From Manihot esculenta (Eukaryota; Streptophyta; Magnoliopsida; Malpighiales; Euphorbiaceae), in assembly GCF_001659605.2 (NCBI RefSeq), contig NC_035164.2, forward strand, positions 7,305,622 to 7,369,621: a stretch of 64,000 bases of DNA, in the 5' to 3' direction. Position numbers and translations under genes: made by a program. The notes beneath the pieces were generated by a model. That model was not told the origin of the DNA and did no database searches. It was given only the letters and a program-made list of their open reading frames with translations. Shown piece after piece: positions 46,703-56,962 of the stretch. Position 1 is the stretch's first letter. Each line of letters opens with the position of its first letter.

Positions 46703-48018
46703 AGGATAAACTGTAATTTAGTCCCTCTAGTTTAGTGAAATGCAACCTTTCGTCCCTCTGTTTTAAAAAACCTTTAATTTAGTCACTGTGATTTTTAAAA
46801 ACTATGCCATTGGTCCCTCCCGTTAGATTTTCAGTTAAATCACCGTTAATTTTAATTAAAAGACTAAAATACCCATTCTCTCTCCTTCCTCTTCCTCTTC
46901 TTCTCCTTCTTCTTCTCTTTCCCGATCTTCTTCTTCTCCTTCCGTTAGGTTGTTGCTTTCATTAGCTTATTCGGTTCATCTCATCTATTGATGTCACTGA
47001 ATTTGGAGGCATCTCACATCTCATCTTTTTCCTTGCATGTTTAACCATCTTTGCAGAATCATTTTTTGAAGTTGCAAAGTCATCTTTCAGGATAGCAGAA
47101 CCAATAGAGGAATTTTCATTTGATCTCGAATAACTGATGTTTTTTGATGAAGTTACCACCTTTGATTCTAGTGGATAGGATTTAACACCAACTTTTATGC
47201 GCTGCAAATCTTTCAGTGGCAGATTATTGTCTATTGAAATTTCATCATTTAGTTTTCCATTTTGATCAAGAGGAAATTCATGCTTGCTTTCACTGGTAAA
47301 TTCCATTATAGAATCACTTTCTTGATTTTCAATACTTTCCAGCGAAGAAGTCCCATTGTTGTGCATCCCGTTCCCAGATGGGAAATCATTCGCATTTCTA
47401 TCCACAAGAAGCCCAATAGGATTGTTCATACCCTCTTCTACAAAATCATCATTATCTCCTTCATTATCCACTGCAAGCTCAAAAGGATTGTCTAGGTCTT
47501 CATCCTCAGATGTAAAATTGCTGTCTGTGTCTCCACTCTTTCTCTGTGATTCACTGTCAATGTCTCCACTGCCACCGTAAGCGATAGCATCTTTGACCAC
47601 CACCCTATCAAGGATGTGACCTTTGGTAAAACTCGAAGTATCAACAGTGAGAGGATGGCGAACAATCAGAGACTTTGTGGAAGATTGTATGATTGGGAAG
47701 AGGAGGGACGAAAGGTTTTTTAAAACAGAGGAGGAGGAGGAGGAGGAGGAGGAGGAGGAAAAGAGAAGAAGAAGAAGAAGAAGAAGAAGAAGGAGATCGG
47801 GAAGGAGAAGAAGAAGAAGAAGAAGAGGAAGAGGAAGGAGAGAGAATATATATTTTAGTCTTTTAATTAAAATTAACGGTGGTTTAACTGAAAATCTAAC
47901 AGGAGGGACCAATGGCATAGTTTTTAAAAATCACAGTGACTAAATTAAAGGTTTTTTAAAACAGAGGGACGAAAGGTTGCATTTCACTAAACTAGATGGA
48001 CTAAATTACAGTTTACCC
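46703..48018 (-). mobile_element. Pack-MULE-like element carrying a host gene fragment
   Basis: Inverted termini of about 180-240 bp: left GGATAAACTGTAATTTAGTC, right GACTAAATTACAGTTTACCC. Each then runs through 'GGACGAAAGGTTGCATTTC' and 'GAGGGACCAATGGCATAG' on one strand. The 9-bp target duplication TTCTTTTAA lies at 46694-46702 and 48019-48027. Between the arms is one minus-strand coding fragment. GAA/GAG trinucleotide runs lie just inside both arms. The paralogous site in unit B near 42680-42700 lacks the element. Confidence 0.9.
46962..47715 (-). pseudogene. Captured fragment of an exostosin-family glycosyltransferase gene
   Basis: The open minus-strand frame encodes an acidic stem-like region (FTSEDEDLDNPFELAVD, DFVEEGMNNPIGLLVDRN). 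It is followed by ARKKMRCEMPPNSVTSIDEM and NRIS, then a stop in element sequence. KMRCEMPP(K/N)SVT.I.EMNR is a signature I know from the N-terminal stem of plant exostosin (GT47-type) glycosyltransferases, just before the catalytic domain, which is missing. A longer frame to 47918 adds only poly-Leu/Ser from the GAA/GAG repeats. The frame of about 250 codons has stayed open, so capture is recent or the frame has been kept. Introns seem absent. Confidence 0.65.
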
Positions 48019-48336
48019 TTCTTTTAAAGAGTTTCTCTAAGAAAAACGTGTATAGCATCCCTCCAATAGAAAGACCTACACTGTGAGAGAGAAATTGGCC
48101 ATCTCCTTATAATTAGTCATCGTGACTTTTCAAACATGCCATCTTTCTCGGTAAGTCTCTATCAACACCGTTTATCCCTTAGAATGAGAAAAGAGAATGA
48201 AAAGAAAAGTCATATGAACAATAGATAATTTTCATCTATAGTAATTTAATTTTGAATTCTTTTTATTTCTGTCACTCAATCTTAATTTATTTTAACAAAA
48301 TACTTAATTTTAATTCTATTTTAATATAAATCATTT

Positions 48337-48818
48337 TGATAACCGTTAGACTAATAACCACTGGACTCTTACATTCGAGCTGCGGTTGAGCCTGTGTTAA
48401 TAGGTCCATGCTGAAAAATCTATACGTAGTCCACCCCAGTTCAATAGGTAGGCCCAGCTGTCAGCTTACAGCCCGGACTTGATTCAAGTGAACCAGACTC
48501 AACAAGAAACAGGTCCATGAGAAAGAGGTCTACTTCATCAGAGGTAATAGATGCGCGAAGCAGCGGACCCCGAGTTTCTGAGATCGTATTCGCATGATAT
48601 TGAGAGATATTAAATGGCCATCTCACAATGAGAAGGGGAGCAGTATGTCCATATGTATGATCTCATGTAAACATGACAAGCTATAGAGGCATAGGACGAT
48701 GGTAATACGTCACTAGAAGACAATAAAGAAAAGGAATAAGAAGAGGAGGGAGGGCAAACAAAACTAAGTTTACGCACACATGCCCTTACTCTACCCTCTT
48801 TTGAATCTCATATCATCA
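48337..48818 (+). mobile_element. Tat-family solo LTR
   Basis: The 482-bp LTR runs TGATAACCGTTAGA...GAATCTCATATCATCA, with termini like the LTRs of elements 1 and 2, flanked by the target duplication CATTT (48332-48336, 48819-48823). Unit B has the undisrupted sequence CATTCTGACTTGCTAT. Open frames here are incidental. Confidence 0.88.
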
Positions 48819-49054
48819 CATTTTAACTTGCTATTCTAAGTTATCAAGCCCTCCATCTATTATCCATAAGTTCTTACATATTTGTATTTAATTAATTGAT
48901 AATTATTTATTAATAAGATTATATTATTTTTAATAAACTTATTGTTAAATTTTATAATCAATTGTATGATATATTAATTTGCTATTTAATTTGAATTTTT
49001 CTAAATTTGTTTATTCCAAATTGGTGCATATTTATTCAAACTTAAGGAAATCTT

Positions 49055-49528
49055 AATACCAAGAAACCATTCCTTCTCCTGTTTTTCAAATAAGTAATAG
49101 AATACAAATATTTAATTTTATGGTAAGCAATAATTTAATCTATTTAATTTAATTCCAGTACTAATCTTTATCTCAGAAATAAGTTAGCTTTTATTGTAGT
49201 ATTATTTATTTAAGTCTTATTAGACATGAATACTTAGATGTATTTATAAATTTATGTTTGTATTATTATAATTTTTTATTAGATAATAAAGCTCAAAATT
49301 TAATATTAATAATTATTTTAATTAATATTAACTAAAACTTATTTAATTTTTTTTTGAAATGGCAAACTTATTTAATTTTATAATTCAAACATTTTTAAAA
49401 GATTATAAATTAAAAGAAAATATTCTTTGGTAGCTTCGGCTAAGAAGCAAAAGCGAGCAAATAAGATTGTGGATATCTAATTTCAAAAAACAGATTGTAG
49501 AAAGCAATGGCAGAGTAATTGAAAAGAA
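49055..49528. other. AT-rich upstream flank of the GUB_WAK pseudogene
   Basis: Beyond the end of unit homology. It should hold the promoter and leader of the broken gene at 49529; the 90 bp before the ATG are less AT-rich. No distinct TATA box could be chosen. Confidence 0.4.
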
Positions 49529-49805
49529 ATGAAAGTTTCTTTGACTTCCTTGTTTTGGTTGATTGTATTCCTTGCAGATCATGGATTATGTTTTGAAGAT
49601 TGCAACAGAATGAGATGTGGGATCTACGGCCCAGCCGTCCGGTTTCCGTTTCGAATCAGAGGCAGGCAACCACGCCACTATGGCTATCCTCAACCTGAGT
49701 TTCACCTTTCTTGCTCTGAGAAGAACGATATTGTTCTTGAGCTCATGACTTCATAGAAACTTTTCATACAGAACATTGACTATAATCATAGAATAACTAA
49801 TGAGC
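49529..49805 (+). pseudogene. Truncated GUB_WAK-domain gene (LRK10L / ATL21-like)
   Basis: The ATG gives a signal peptide (MKVSLTSLFWLIVFLADHG), then a cysteine-rich GUB_WAK start: CNRMRCGIYGPAVRFPFRI, then QPRHYGYP and FHLSCSEKNDIVLELMTS. A stop follows at 49754, but the same frame goes on with recognisable family sequence (KLFIQNIDYNHRITNEQ) to about 49805, where homology ends. The family consensus HCGYP reads HYGYP here, losing a conserved Cys. The parent could be a RING-H2 ATL21-type protein or an LRK10L kinase; only the shared N-terminal domain remains. Confidence 0.7.
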
Positions 49806-50010
49806 AGGTAAAGGGCCCTTGATAACCGCCGAGCCACTAGTACCCGGGCCGTAGTCGAGCCTTATTTGATCTCTCATTTGAATCTATTTACGTAGAATAA
49901 GGCTTAAGAGACCATTAAGGCCTGTAGTAAGGTAACTGTACAATGTATACAAGAAGTTAGTAGAATTAAACTACATTGAAGGAAAAATATATTAATCTAT
50001 AAAATAAATA
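49806..50010. other. Segment truncating the GUB_WAK pseudogene
   Basis: It starts with GGGCCCTTGATAACCGCCGA, which recalls the start of the Tat-family LTRs (TGATAACCG), followed by CCCGGGCCGTAGTCGAGCC. It may be a truncated LTR that removed the rest of the gene. No right border or target duplication was found. Confidence 0.35.
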
Positions 50011-51076
50011 GGAAAAAATACACTTTAGTTATCTATATTTTTGCGCTTTTGCATCTTAGTGACTAAAGTAACTTTAGTTGTATTTCAAGATCTGAACTTT
50101 TGTACCGTCAGACATTTGAGCATTTATTGTTCGACGATATTAGATATACTGATGTGACATGTTGACATCATTACAACGTCTGATGTGGTATGATGACATT
50201 ATTATCACGTCTGTCTGACGTAGAATGTTAACGTCATCACCATGTCATCAACTTTTCTCTTTATGACTTAAATGCAAAAATTTAAAAGTATAAGTGTTTA
50301 AATTACAAATAAAATTAAGTTTCAATTTTAATGGTAAAAGTGTGTAATTTTCGAAATGTATGAAAAAAAATAAGAAAATAAGGAAGAGAGGGAGAGAATG
50401 AGAGAAGATAAAGTAGTGAGATAGAGAGGGAGTTGGGGGCAAGGGCAAAAAATTTACTCTCTTTTCTCTTGTATCTATCTATCTCACTTTACTTTTTTAT
50501 TTAGTTTTTTCTCTTACTAATTTTACAGTATCTCTATTCAATTATCTTCTCCTAACATTTATCTATAGGAATAAATGAAGAATTTTGATAAAAAAAAAAT
50601 ACAAAGTAAGATAAACAGGTACAAGAGAAGAGAGATTTATTATTATTTTTTTTTGTAATTGTCTCTTTCTCCCTCTCTATCTCACTATATATCTCTCTCT
50701 CTTCTCCCTCTTTCTTTCTCACTCTCTTTTTTATTTTATTATTTTTTTTATACATTTTGAAAGTTATACACTTTTATTATTAAGAGTTAAAATTTTATTT
50801 TATTTGCAATTCAAATATTTATACTTTTAAATTTTTACACTTAAGAAATTGATAATGTGGTAATGACATCAGCATTTCATATCAGACATGATAATGACAT
50901 CAGCACGCCACGTTAGACATGGCGATAATATTGGCATACCATACCAATATATCTAATACCGTTAGCTATTAGATTTTCAAATTGTTAACAGTGGCGAAAA
51001 TTAATACACTGAAATGCAATAAAAATTATAAAGTGTAAAAGTATGAAAATATAAATAATTAAAGTGTATTTTTTTC
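50011..51076. mobile_element. Foldback (long-inverted-repeat) element, ~1.07 kb
   Basis: The left arm starts GGAAAAAATACACTTTAG; the right end reads TTAAAGTGTATTTTTTTC. Arms of roughly 430 bp match in reverse complement: AGATATA, GACATCA and TGACGTCAT-like motifs, AATTTAAAAGTATAA, AATTACAAATAAAATTAA, TTTTCGAAATGTATGAAAA. The central ~200 bp are pyrimidine-rich. No clean target duplication was seen. The GTGGCATG and TAGTATC motifs recall short stretches at 18920-19460, perhaps a related MITE. Confidence 0.65.
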
Positions 51077-53734
51077 GATAATATATTATTTATTTCTAAT
51101 AATAAACTTTTTAAAGTAAAAACTAATTAACCTCTAAATATTATATTGTGTTTCTACATGGATTATCCATTTCTCTACTTGGACAATTTTTTAATAAGTG
51201 GCAGCGTCCAATTGACTCTAAGATTAACAAGCTATTAGTTATAAGTAATTTCAAATTACAAAATGATTAATAGGTAAGTAATAGCAAATTTCTAAAATGA
51301 TTGACTTTCAGAAAAAAATGTCTTAATGTGTTTTACATTGATTTTTTAATATCAATTTTATATTTTAATAAAGAAAAAAAAAAGCCTTTTAAACTGTGAA
51401 AAATTAATTAAAAATTAATTAAAAATTATTTAATAACTATTTAAAATTTTTAAAAATAGCTATTTAATCCGTAATACTGCTAATTCTTCGTTTAAAAATT
51501 AAAAAATTAAAGATTTAACCTCCTAAAAAATAATTTAACAGTAAAAAAAAATCTTTATTGAATAAATAAATTTAATTTTTAAATTTTATTATCTAGTTTA
51601 TAAATATACTTATTCATATTTATATTTATATTGTTAATAAATAAAAATAATAGTTTTATAAAATAAATAAAAATCATAGAAATTTATAAATATTTAAATT
51701 TAAAATTATTATAAAATATAAAAGAATAATTTAGTTTTAAAAAAATCAAATTACCTTTTATTTTTTCTTTAATTAAATATCAATTTTAATATTAACATCT
51801 CATTTAAAAATTTAAAAAATTTATTAATTTATAAGAAACTAATTAATATTTTCTTAATAAAACTTAACTATAGAAACTATAAAAATATAAGAATTGTTAA
51901 AGTCATTAAAGCTAATAAAAATTATAAAATATTTTCTCAATTAATTTATAATATTATTTAAATCCTATTAAATATAAGAAAATTATATTTAAATTTTTAA
52001 TATATTTTATTATTTTTATTATATATCATATTGTAATAATTGGATTTTTTTAAAAAACATGTTAAAAATTTTTAAGAGATTTTTTAATATTAAAATTTAT
52101 TTAGTTAATAAGAAAATAAAAAAATCCTTTATGGTTTTGATTTATGTAAAACATCTTTTAATTTACTATTTAAATTTAAATGTTAATTTTTCTAAAACTT
52201 TTAAATAATATTCTATTTATTTTATAAATTTTATAAAATTACTCTATTCATTTATAACAATATAAATTAATATAAAATATTTATAAACTAAATAATTAAA
52301 ATGTAATATTAAAATTATTTATTCAGAGATTTAAATGATTATTATGACATTTATTAAGGATTTTATTTTTTTAAGTAGGTGTTAGATTTTAGATTTTTTT
52401 GTATTTTTAATAATTTAAGGAGTTAAAAACTTATGAATATATAAATTAAGATACGCATTTTTACATAAATACTCTCGAGTCCAAAACAATTCATTGCACT
52501 CATTTTTTCCTTTAATTTATTAACTTGAGTATTAAAATGTTTGCACGTGTTTTATTTTTCTTATAAATTGACCAATTGCAATACATACAGTTACATCATT
52601 ATTTTTATTATATATATTATTGTAATAGTTGTATAGTTTTGAACCATGTTTTAAAATTTTTTAAAGGATATTATGGGATTAAATTTTGATTTTTAATTAA
52701 TGAAAAAAATAAAAAATATAAATTATTTATAATTTTAATTGAATGTAAATGATTTTTTAATCTATTGTTTAATAAATTTAAAATTTTAAATAATATTTTA
52801 TTTATTTTATGAATTTTGTAAAATTATTGTATCCATTTATAATAATACAGATTAATATAGTTTATTTATAAATTTAATTATTAAAATATAATATTAAACT
52901 TAATGATTATCATGATATTTGTTATTCTTTTTAATATATTTTTTTTGAATATAGACTTTTTGTTGGAACATAGACTATCATGTTATGCGCCTTATCCCGA
53001 AGATTTTGGACTTTTTTTTATGTAATTTTTAAAAATTTAAGGGTCTAAATGGATAATTTTATGGATATAAAAATTTTGATTAATTACTTAAGGGTTTAAA
53101 GAGGAACTTTTCCTTTTATAAATGTTAGATATAATATATTTAAATAAATATCTAAATTTCTGAAATTATATCTTAAATATTTTCAATTTTCATAAAAAAA
53201 TTTTATCTGTAATTTCAAATTGTAAATTTATATTTTTATGACTGTAATATCAGAATTTTTTAAACTTTCATCTATAATATTGATAAAAAAAACTTCATAC
53301 CATAAAATGTTATAAAATATAGACCCTTATAATTTATAATTTACAAATAATCTTATTTTATACACCCTAGCTAAATAGCCTTGTGTGGCGAAAAAGGAAG
53401 TTAATATTAATTTTAATTTGTTAAAGATAGAAATTAAAAAAAAAATTAAAATTATTATGTTTAAAAAAAATATAAATTGAGTTTAACCAGTCTCCATCGA
53501 AAAAAACGGTTAGAGGTTTTTTTCAGGAACACATTAAATCTCTGTGGAATTTATTTTATAAGGGAAGAATTTAAATGAATTCTTATAAAATTATATAAGA
53601 ATTTATCACTTAAAAAAAAAAACATTTAAGTTAAAAAGAATTGAATTATTTTTTCATTTCAAATAAGAGAATCGTAGAAAAGGAAATCAATTAAAACGAA
53701 TTCTTGCAAAATTTTTTATTCCAAAGAGAGGGTA
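51077..53734. other. Long AT-rich intergenic segment
   Basis: No gene or RNA was found. It contains one diverged direct repeat (52010-52360 and 52598-52930). The last ~100 bp run into LINE sequence. Confidence 0.55.
52010..52930. repeat. Diverged direct repeat, ~340-bp units offset by 589 bp
   Basis: Landmarks in both copies: ATTATATAT, TTGTAATA (52031 and 52620), ATGTTAAAA / ATGTTTTAAAA, TTTTAAATAATATT, TATTTATTTTAT then AATTTT, CCATTTATAA / TCATTTATAA, and TAATGATTAT(C/T)ATGA near the ends. Confidence 0.6.
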
Positions 53735-56400
53735 AGTGAATTGAGAGCGACTTTGCTGTGATTAGGGGCAAGAAGATGATATTTCAACTCATGCAGAGTA
53801 TGGGTTGAAACAGGATTTGCATAGAGTTCTGGCAGAGGAGGAGATTGTTCGGAAACAATGGGCAAAGAATTTTTCGCTTAAGGAGGGTGATCACAATACC
53901 CATTTTTCCAGGTTCAGGCATCAGTGAGACGACAAATAAATTTTATCGAAACACTCTAGGATTCTGGGGAACGATGGTGTTGAGATAAGCAGGGCATGGG
54001 TAAAGTTGTGGCTGACTATTTTCATTGTTTATTCTCAGATTCTATGGGTTCCTATGATCCTTTTTGCATGTTATTGATTCAAAAGTTTCTTCTGAGGCTA
54101 TGCCAACTTTGCTGCTTCTGCATAAGAATTTAAAAATGCTATTTTTCAAATGCATCTACATAAGACTCATGTCCCAGATAGCATGAACCCAGCTTTTTAT
54201 CCAAATTATTGGAGTAATAAAGGGGATTCAATGGTGCAGAATTCTATTCAATAGCTCCAAGCAGAATAAGAGAATTTGACATTTTAATAAGTATGGGAGG
54301 TATATTGATAAATCTGGGCACTACACCATCTTAAATCTCTTAGAGAACATGAAGCTAGCTCAACTCCTTTTATTTGGAAACATTTGTGGAGACTCCAGAA
54401 CCCGTCGAAAGTTAAAATTTTTTTTGTGGAGGGGTTTTAAGGGTATCTTGCCTTTAAAAACTGATTTAGAAAGAAGGAAATTGATATTGATGTATCTTGT
54501 GACTAAAAAAGTATGCAGTATTCGGTTCAAATCAAAAAAATCAATCGAATCAAATTAATTTAAAATTTTAATTTAATTTTTTATTTATTTTAATTCGCTT
54601 CGGTTCAATTTTTTATTTCAAAAATTTACGATTACACATATCATTTAAATGCTATTAACAGAATAGATTAACTTTTAACTTTCTTAATATTTACCCCTAC
54701 TTAAAAGTTAAGTATTAACCTTTGTTGCTATAAAATTATAAAATTATAAGAAAAAGAATGCTTTTGTTCTAGATTTTTCTTAATTTATTATTTTTTTATT
54801 ATATATTTTTAAAAATTAAGAAATTAACTAATAAATTTTATTATATCACTTAAATTAAATAATAAATTTTTTTTAAAAAAAACTTAAAATACCGATAATA
54901 TAAAAAAATAATTAACAAATATTTTTATATAACTGAAAAATCAATTAATAATTTTTTTATATTATAAAAACTAAATAGTAAAATATTTAAAAATTAAAAT
55001 TAATAAAATAATTAATAAATTTATTAAAATTTTGAATAATATTTAATTTATTTTTCAAAATTAATAAACTAATTAATGAATTTTTCATAGTATAAAAATT
55101 AAATAGTTAATTTTTCTTATAATGATGAAATAAAAATATATTTTGTAAATTACTTAAATGAACATATATTAAAAAATAAATTTTATTGATGAAAATAAAA
55201 TTTTAAAATTATTAATAATAATTTAATAAGAATTATAAAAAAATATAATGATTTGATAAAATTTCTAACCAGAAAACTAATATTTGTAATTTCGATTTGT
55301 AATTTTTTAATTTTAAAAATACTTTCTAATAAGTAGTAAAAATAAAAACAAAACACTGAACATGTTTTCAAATTTTTATCAAATAAAAAAAATCACAATA
55401 AAAAAGAAGGCATCCTTAATTTATATAATTTAGCATAATTACTTATTTAATCTTCTTATGTTAAATATATATCAATTAATTGATTATGATTTATGTCCTC
55501 CTTGTGGAGTTGCAAATGAATCTGTTTTACATGCTCTACGAGATTGCCAACATGTGAAACAAATTTGGAATTCCCTTTTACCTACCAATTTTGTTTCTCC
55601 ATTTTTTGATATTTTGAATGCCTTTATAACTATCTGCTAATATAAAAAAAGTAGGGTTATTGGCTAATGGAATACCATGGGATGTGCTTTTTAGTTCGGC
55701 TGTTTGGTGGTTATGGAAGCGAAGAAACTTGTTGGTTTTTAATGAGAATAATGACCAGGATACTATTGATGCGTCCTTTATTCAGCTTTGAGCAAAAGAA
55801 TATGTTCATGTATGGAGGTTTTTGATGCAGGCTGGGTCTGGACCGAGAGGCCGGTCTTTGAAGTATGTTGGGTGGAAGCCGCCAGAAACAGGCTGGGTGG
55901 CAGTGAATTTCGATGGTAGTACAATGTTGTCAGCAGGAAGGGCAAGTTGTGCAGGTTGTTTTCGAAACAATGAAAGTAGATGACTTTTGGGCTTTCAACG
56001 GTTTTTGGGCAATTGTGGAGCAATGGAAGCTGAGCTATGGGGAATATATTATGCTTTAATATTAGCATGGGATTCAGGTGGAAGAAGATTGAAGTTCAAA
56101 CGGATTCTCAACTCGCGTTAGATTTACTTGCAGGTAGAAGTGCAGGAGTTTTAAAAGTTGCTAATTTGGTGAGGAATTGTCGTGATTTTATCAATAGAAG
56201 TTGGGAAGTCAAGATGGTAAAAATTTACAGGGAAGCAAATGCGGTAGCGGATCGTTTGACTAATTTAACCATTGGTGATGATTTTAATTTGAAAATTCAT
56301 CAATGGCCTCCTATTACTATTAAATTTTTACTGGATGCTGATAGGTTGGGGCTTTCACGGCCTAGATTAATAAAATAAGGGCTCTATCCTCTTTTTTTAA
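53735..56400 (+). pseudogene. Decayed LINE (plus strand), RT to RNase H remnants
   Basis: RT N-terminal sequence (53800-53930): LHRVLAEEEIVRKQWAKN and SLKEGDHNTHFF. Then MHLHKTHVPDSMNPAFYPNYW (54150-54215), a worn RT motif. The zf-RVT region is split: WRLQNPSKVKIFLWRGFKG (54390-54440) and CPPCGVANESVLHALRDC (55495-55560). RNase H (55690-56380) keeps VNFDGS, GAMEAELWGIYYAL and VQTDSQLALDLL. Multiple stops, shifts and a missing RT core show a dead copy, of a different subfamily from the LINE at 36821-42037. An AT-rich insert (54510-55455) separates the zf-RVT halves. Confidence 0.8.
54510..55455. other. AT-rich insert inside the decayed LINE
   Basis: LINE homology breaks after LERRKLI and resumes at YDLCPPCG. 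The insert begins with GTATGCAGTATTCGGTTCAA and a GCTTCGGTTCAATT stretch, like plant hAT-type MITEs, and is otherwise uniformly AT-rich. No target duplication was found. Confidence 0.45.
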
Positions 56401-56404
56401 AAAA

Positions 56405-56530
56405 AAATATATATATATCAATTAATTTATATATATATATTTTTTAAAATAAAAATTGAGAGTAAAATTTAAAATCTCTAAGATTTATTCTGATACACTT
56501 ACCACAGATTTAGTGAATATCAATTAGTAT
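56405..56530 (-). repeat. SINE-like fragment, copy 3 (minus strand)
   Basis: On the minus strand: AAATCTGTGGTAAGTGTATC, then AATAAATCTTAGAG, TTTACTCTCAATTTTTA, then A-rich. It aligns with 45744-45835 and 35407-35497 and lies directly after the decayed LINE. Confidence 0.4.
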
Positions 56531-56861
56531 AACTAATTTATATTTTTTAAATTATTAATTATTTAGTCTCTTTTATAATTGTATAATTAATAAATAGTCA
56601 TAATTTTAAAATTATAGGGATTGAGTAATTATAATTTTAATAATACAAGGATTAAATTAATAATTGTGTTGTGAAATTGCAGATAAGAGTGATAAGAGCA
56701 TCTTAGCCATTTCAAAACTAATAATAATGACGCAAATAAACATAAGGATAAAATAGTTAAGAGTTTCAAAGACATGGATTAGTTAATAAATTTTCAAGCT
56801 ATGGGATTAAATAATGATTTGGACTAAATAATAATTTTTCTTTTAAAAGACCCACGTACTC

Positions 56862-56877
56862 AACCGTTGGTAACCGT
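56862..56877 (+). promoter_or_regulatory. Paired AACCGT MYB sites upstream of GEX2
   Basis: AACCGT occurs at 56862-56867 and 56872-56877, ten bases apart (one helical turn), followed by a weaker AACTGG at 56882. They lie 85-101 bp before the ATG. In Arabidopsis GEX2 belongs to the regulon of the male-germline R2R3-MYB factor DUO1, whose site core is AACCG(T/C). Direct use here is inference from that knowledge. Confidence 0.55.
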
Positions 56878-56962
56878 CGATAACTGGTCCCAAATCGTTC
56901 CAATCAATTTCAAAAGTTTCTGTGCAAATGCAAGTTTCAGGTTCTCTCTCTCACGATCCATC

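Larger units (their letters stand above)
46020..49054. other. Spacer unit C (duplicated; hosts a Pack-MULE and a solo LTR)
   Basis: Outside the two insertions the sequence follows unit B: AAATATAAATCATACATAAT, TTTTGATAAAATGAATTATT, GGCTACTTTATAAAAAAAAT, then after 48027 GTATAGC, ATCTCCTTATAATTAGTCAT, CCCTTAGAATGAGAAAAG, and on to 49054. No gene other than the captured fragment is present. Confidence 0.7.

Noticed and set aside
47700..47918. Poly-Leu/Ser N-terminus that would look like a membrane segment
   Set aside because: Comes from GAA/GAG runs and the element's terminal repeat, not from the captured gene.
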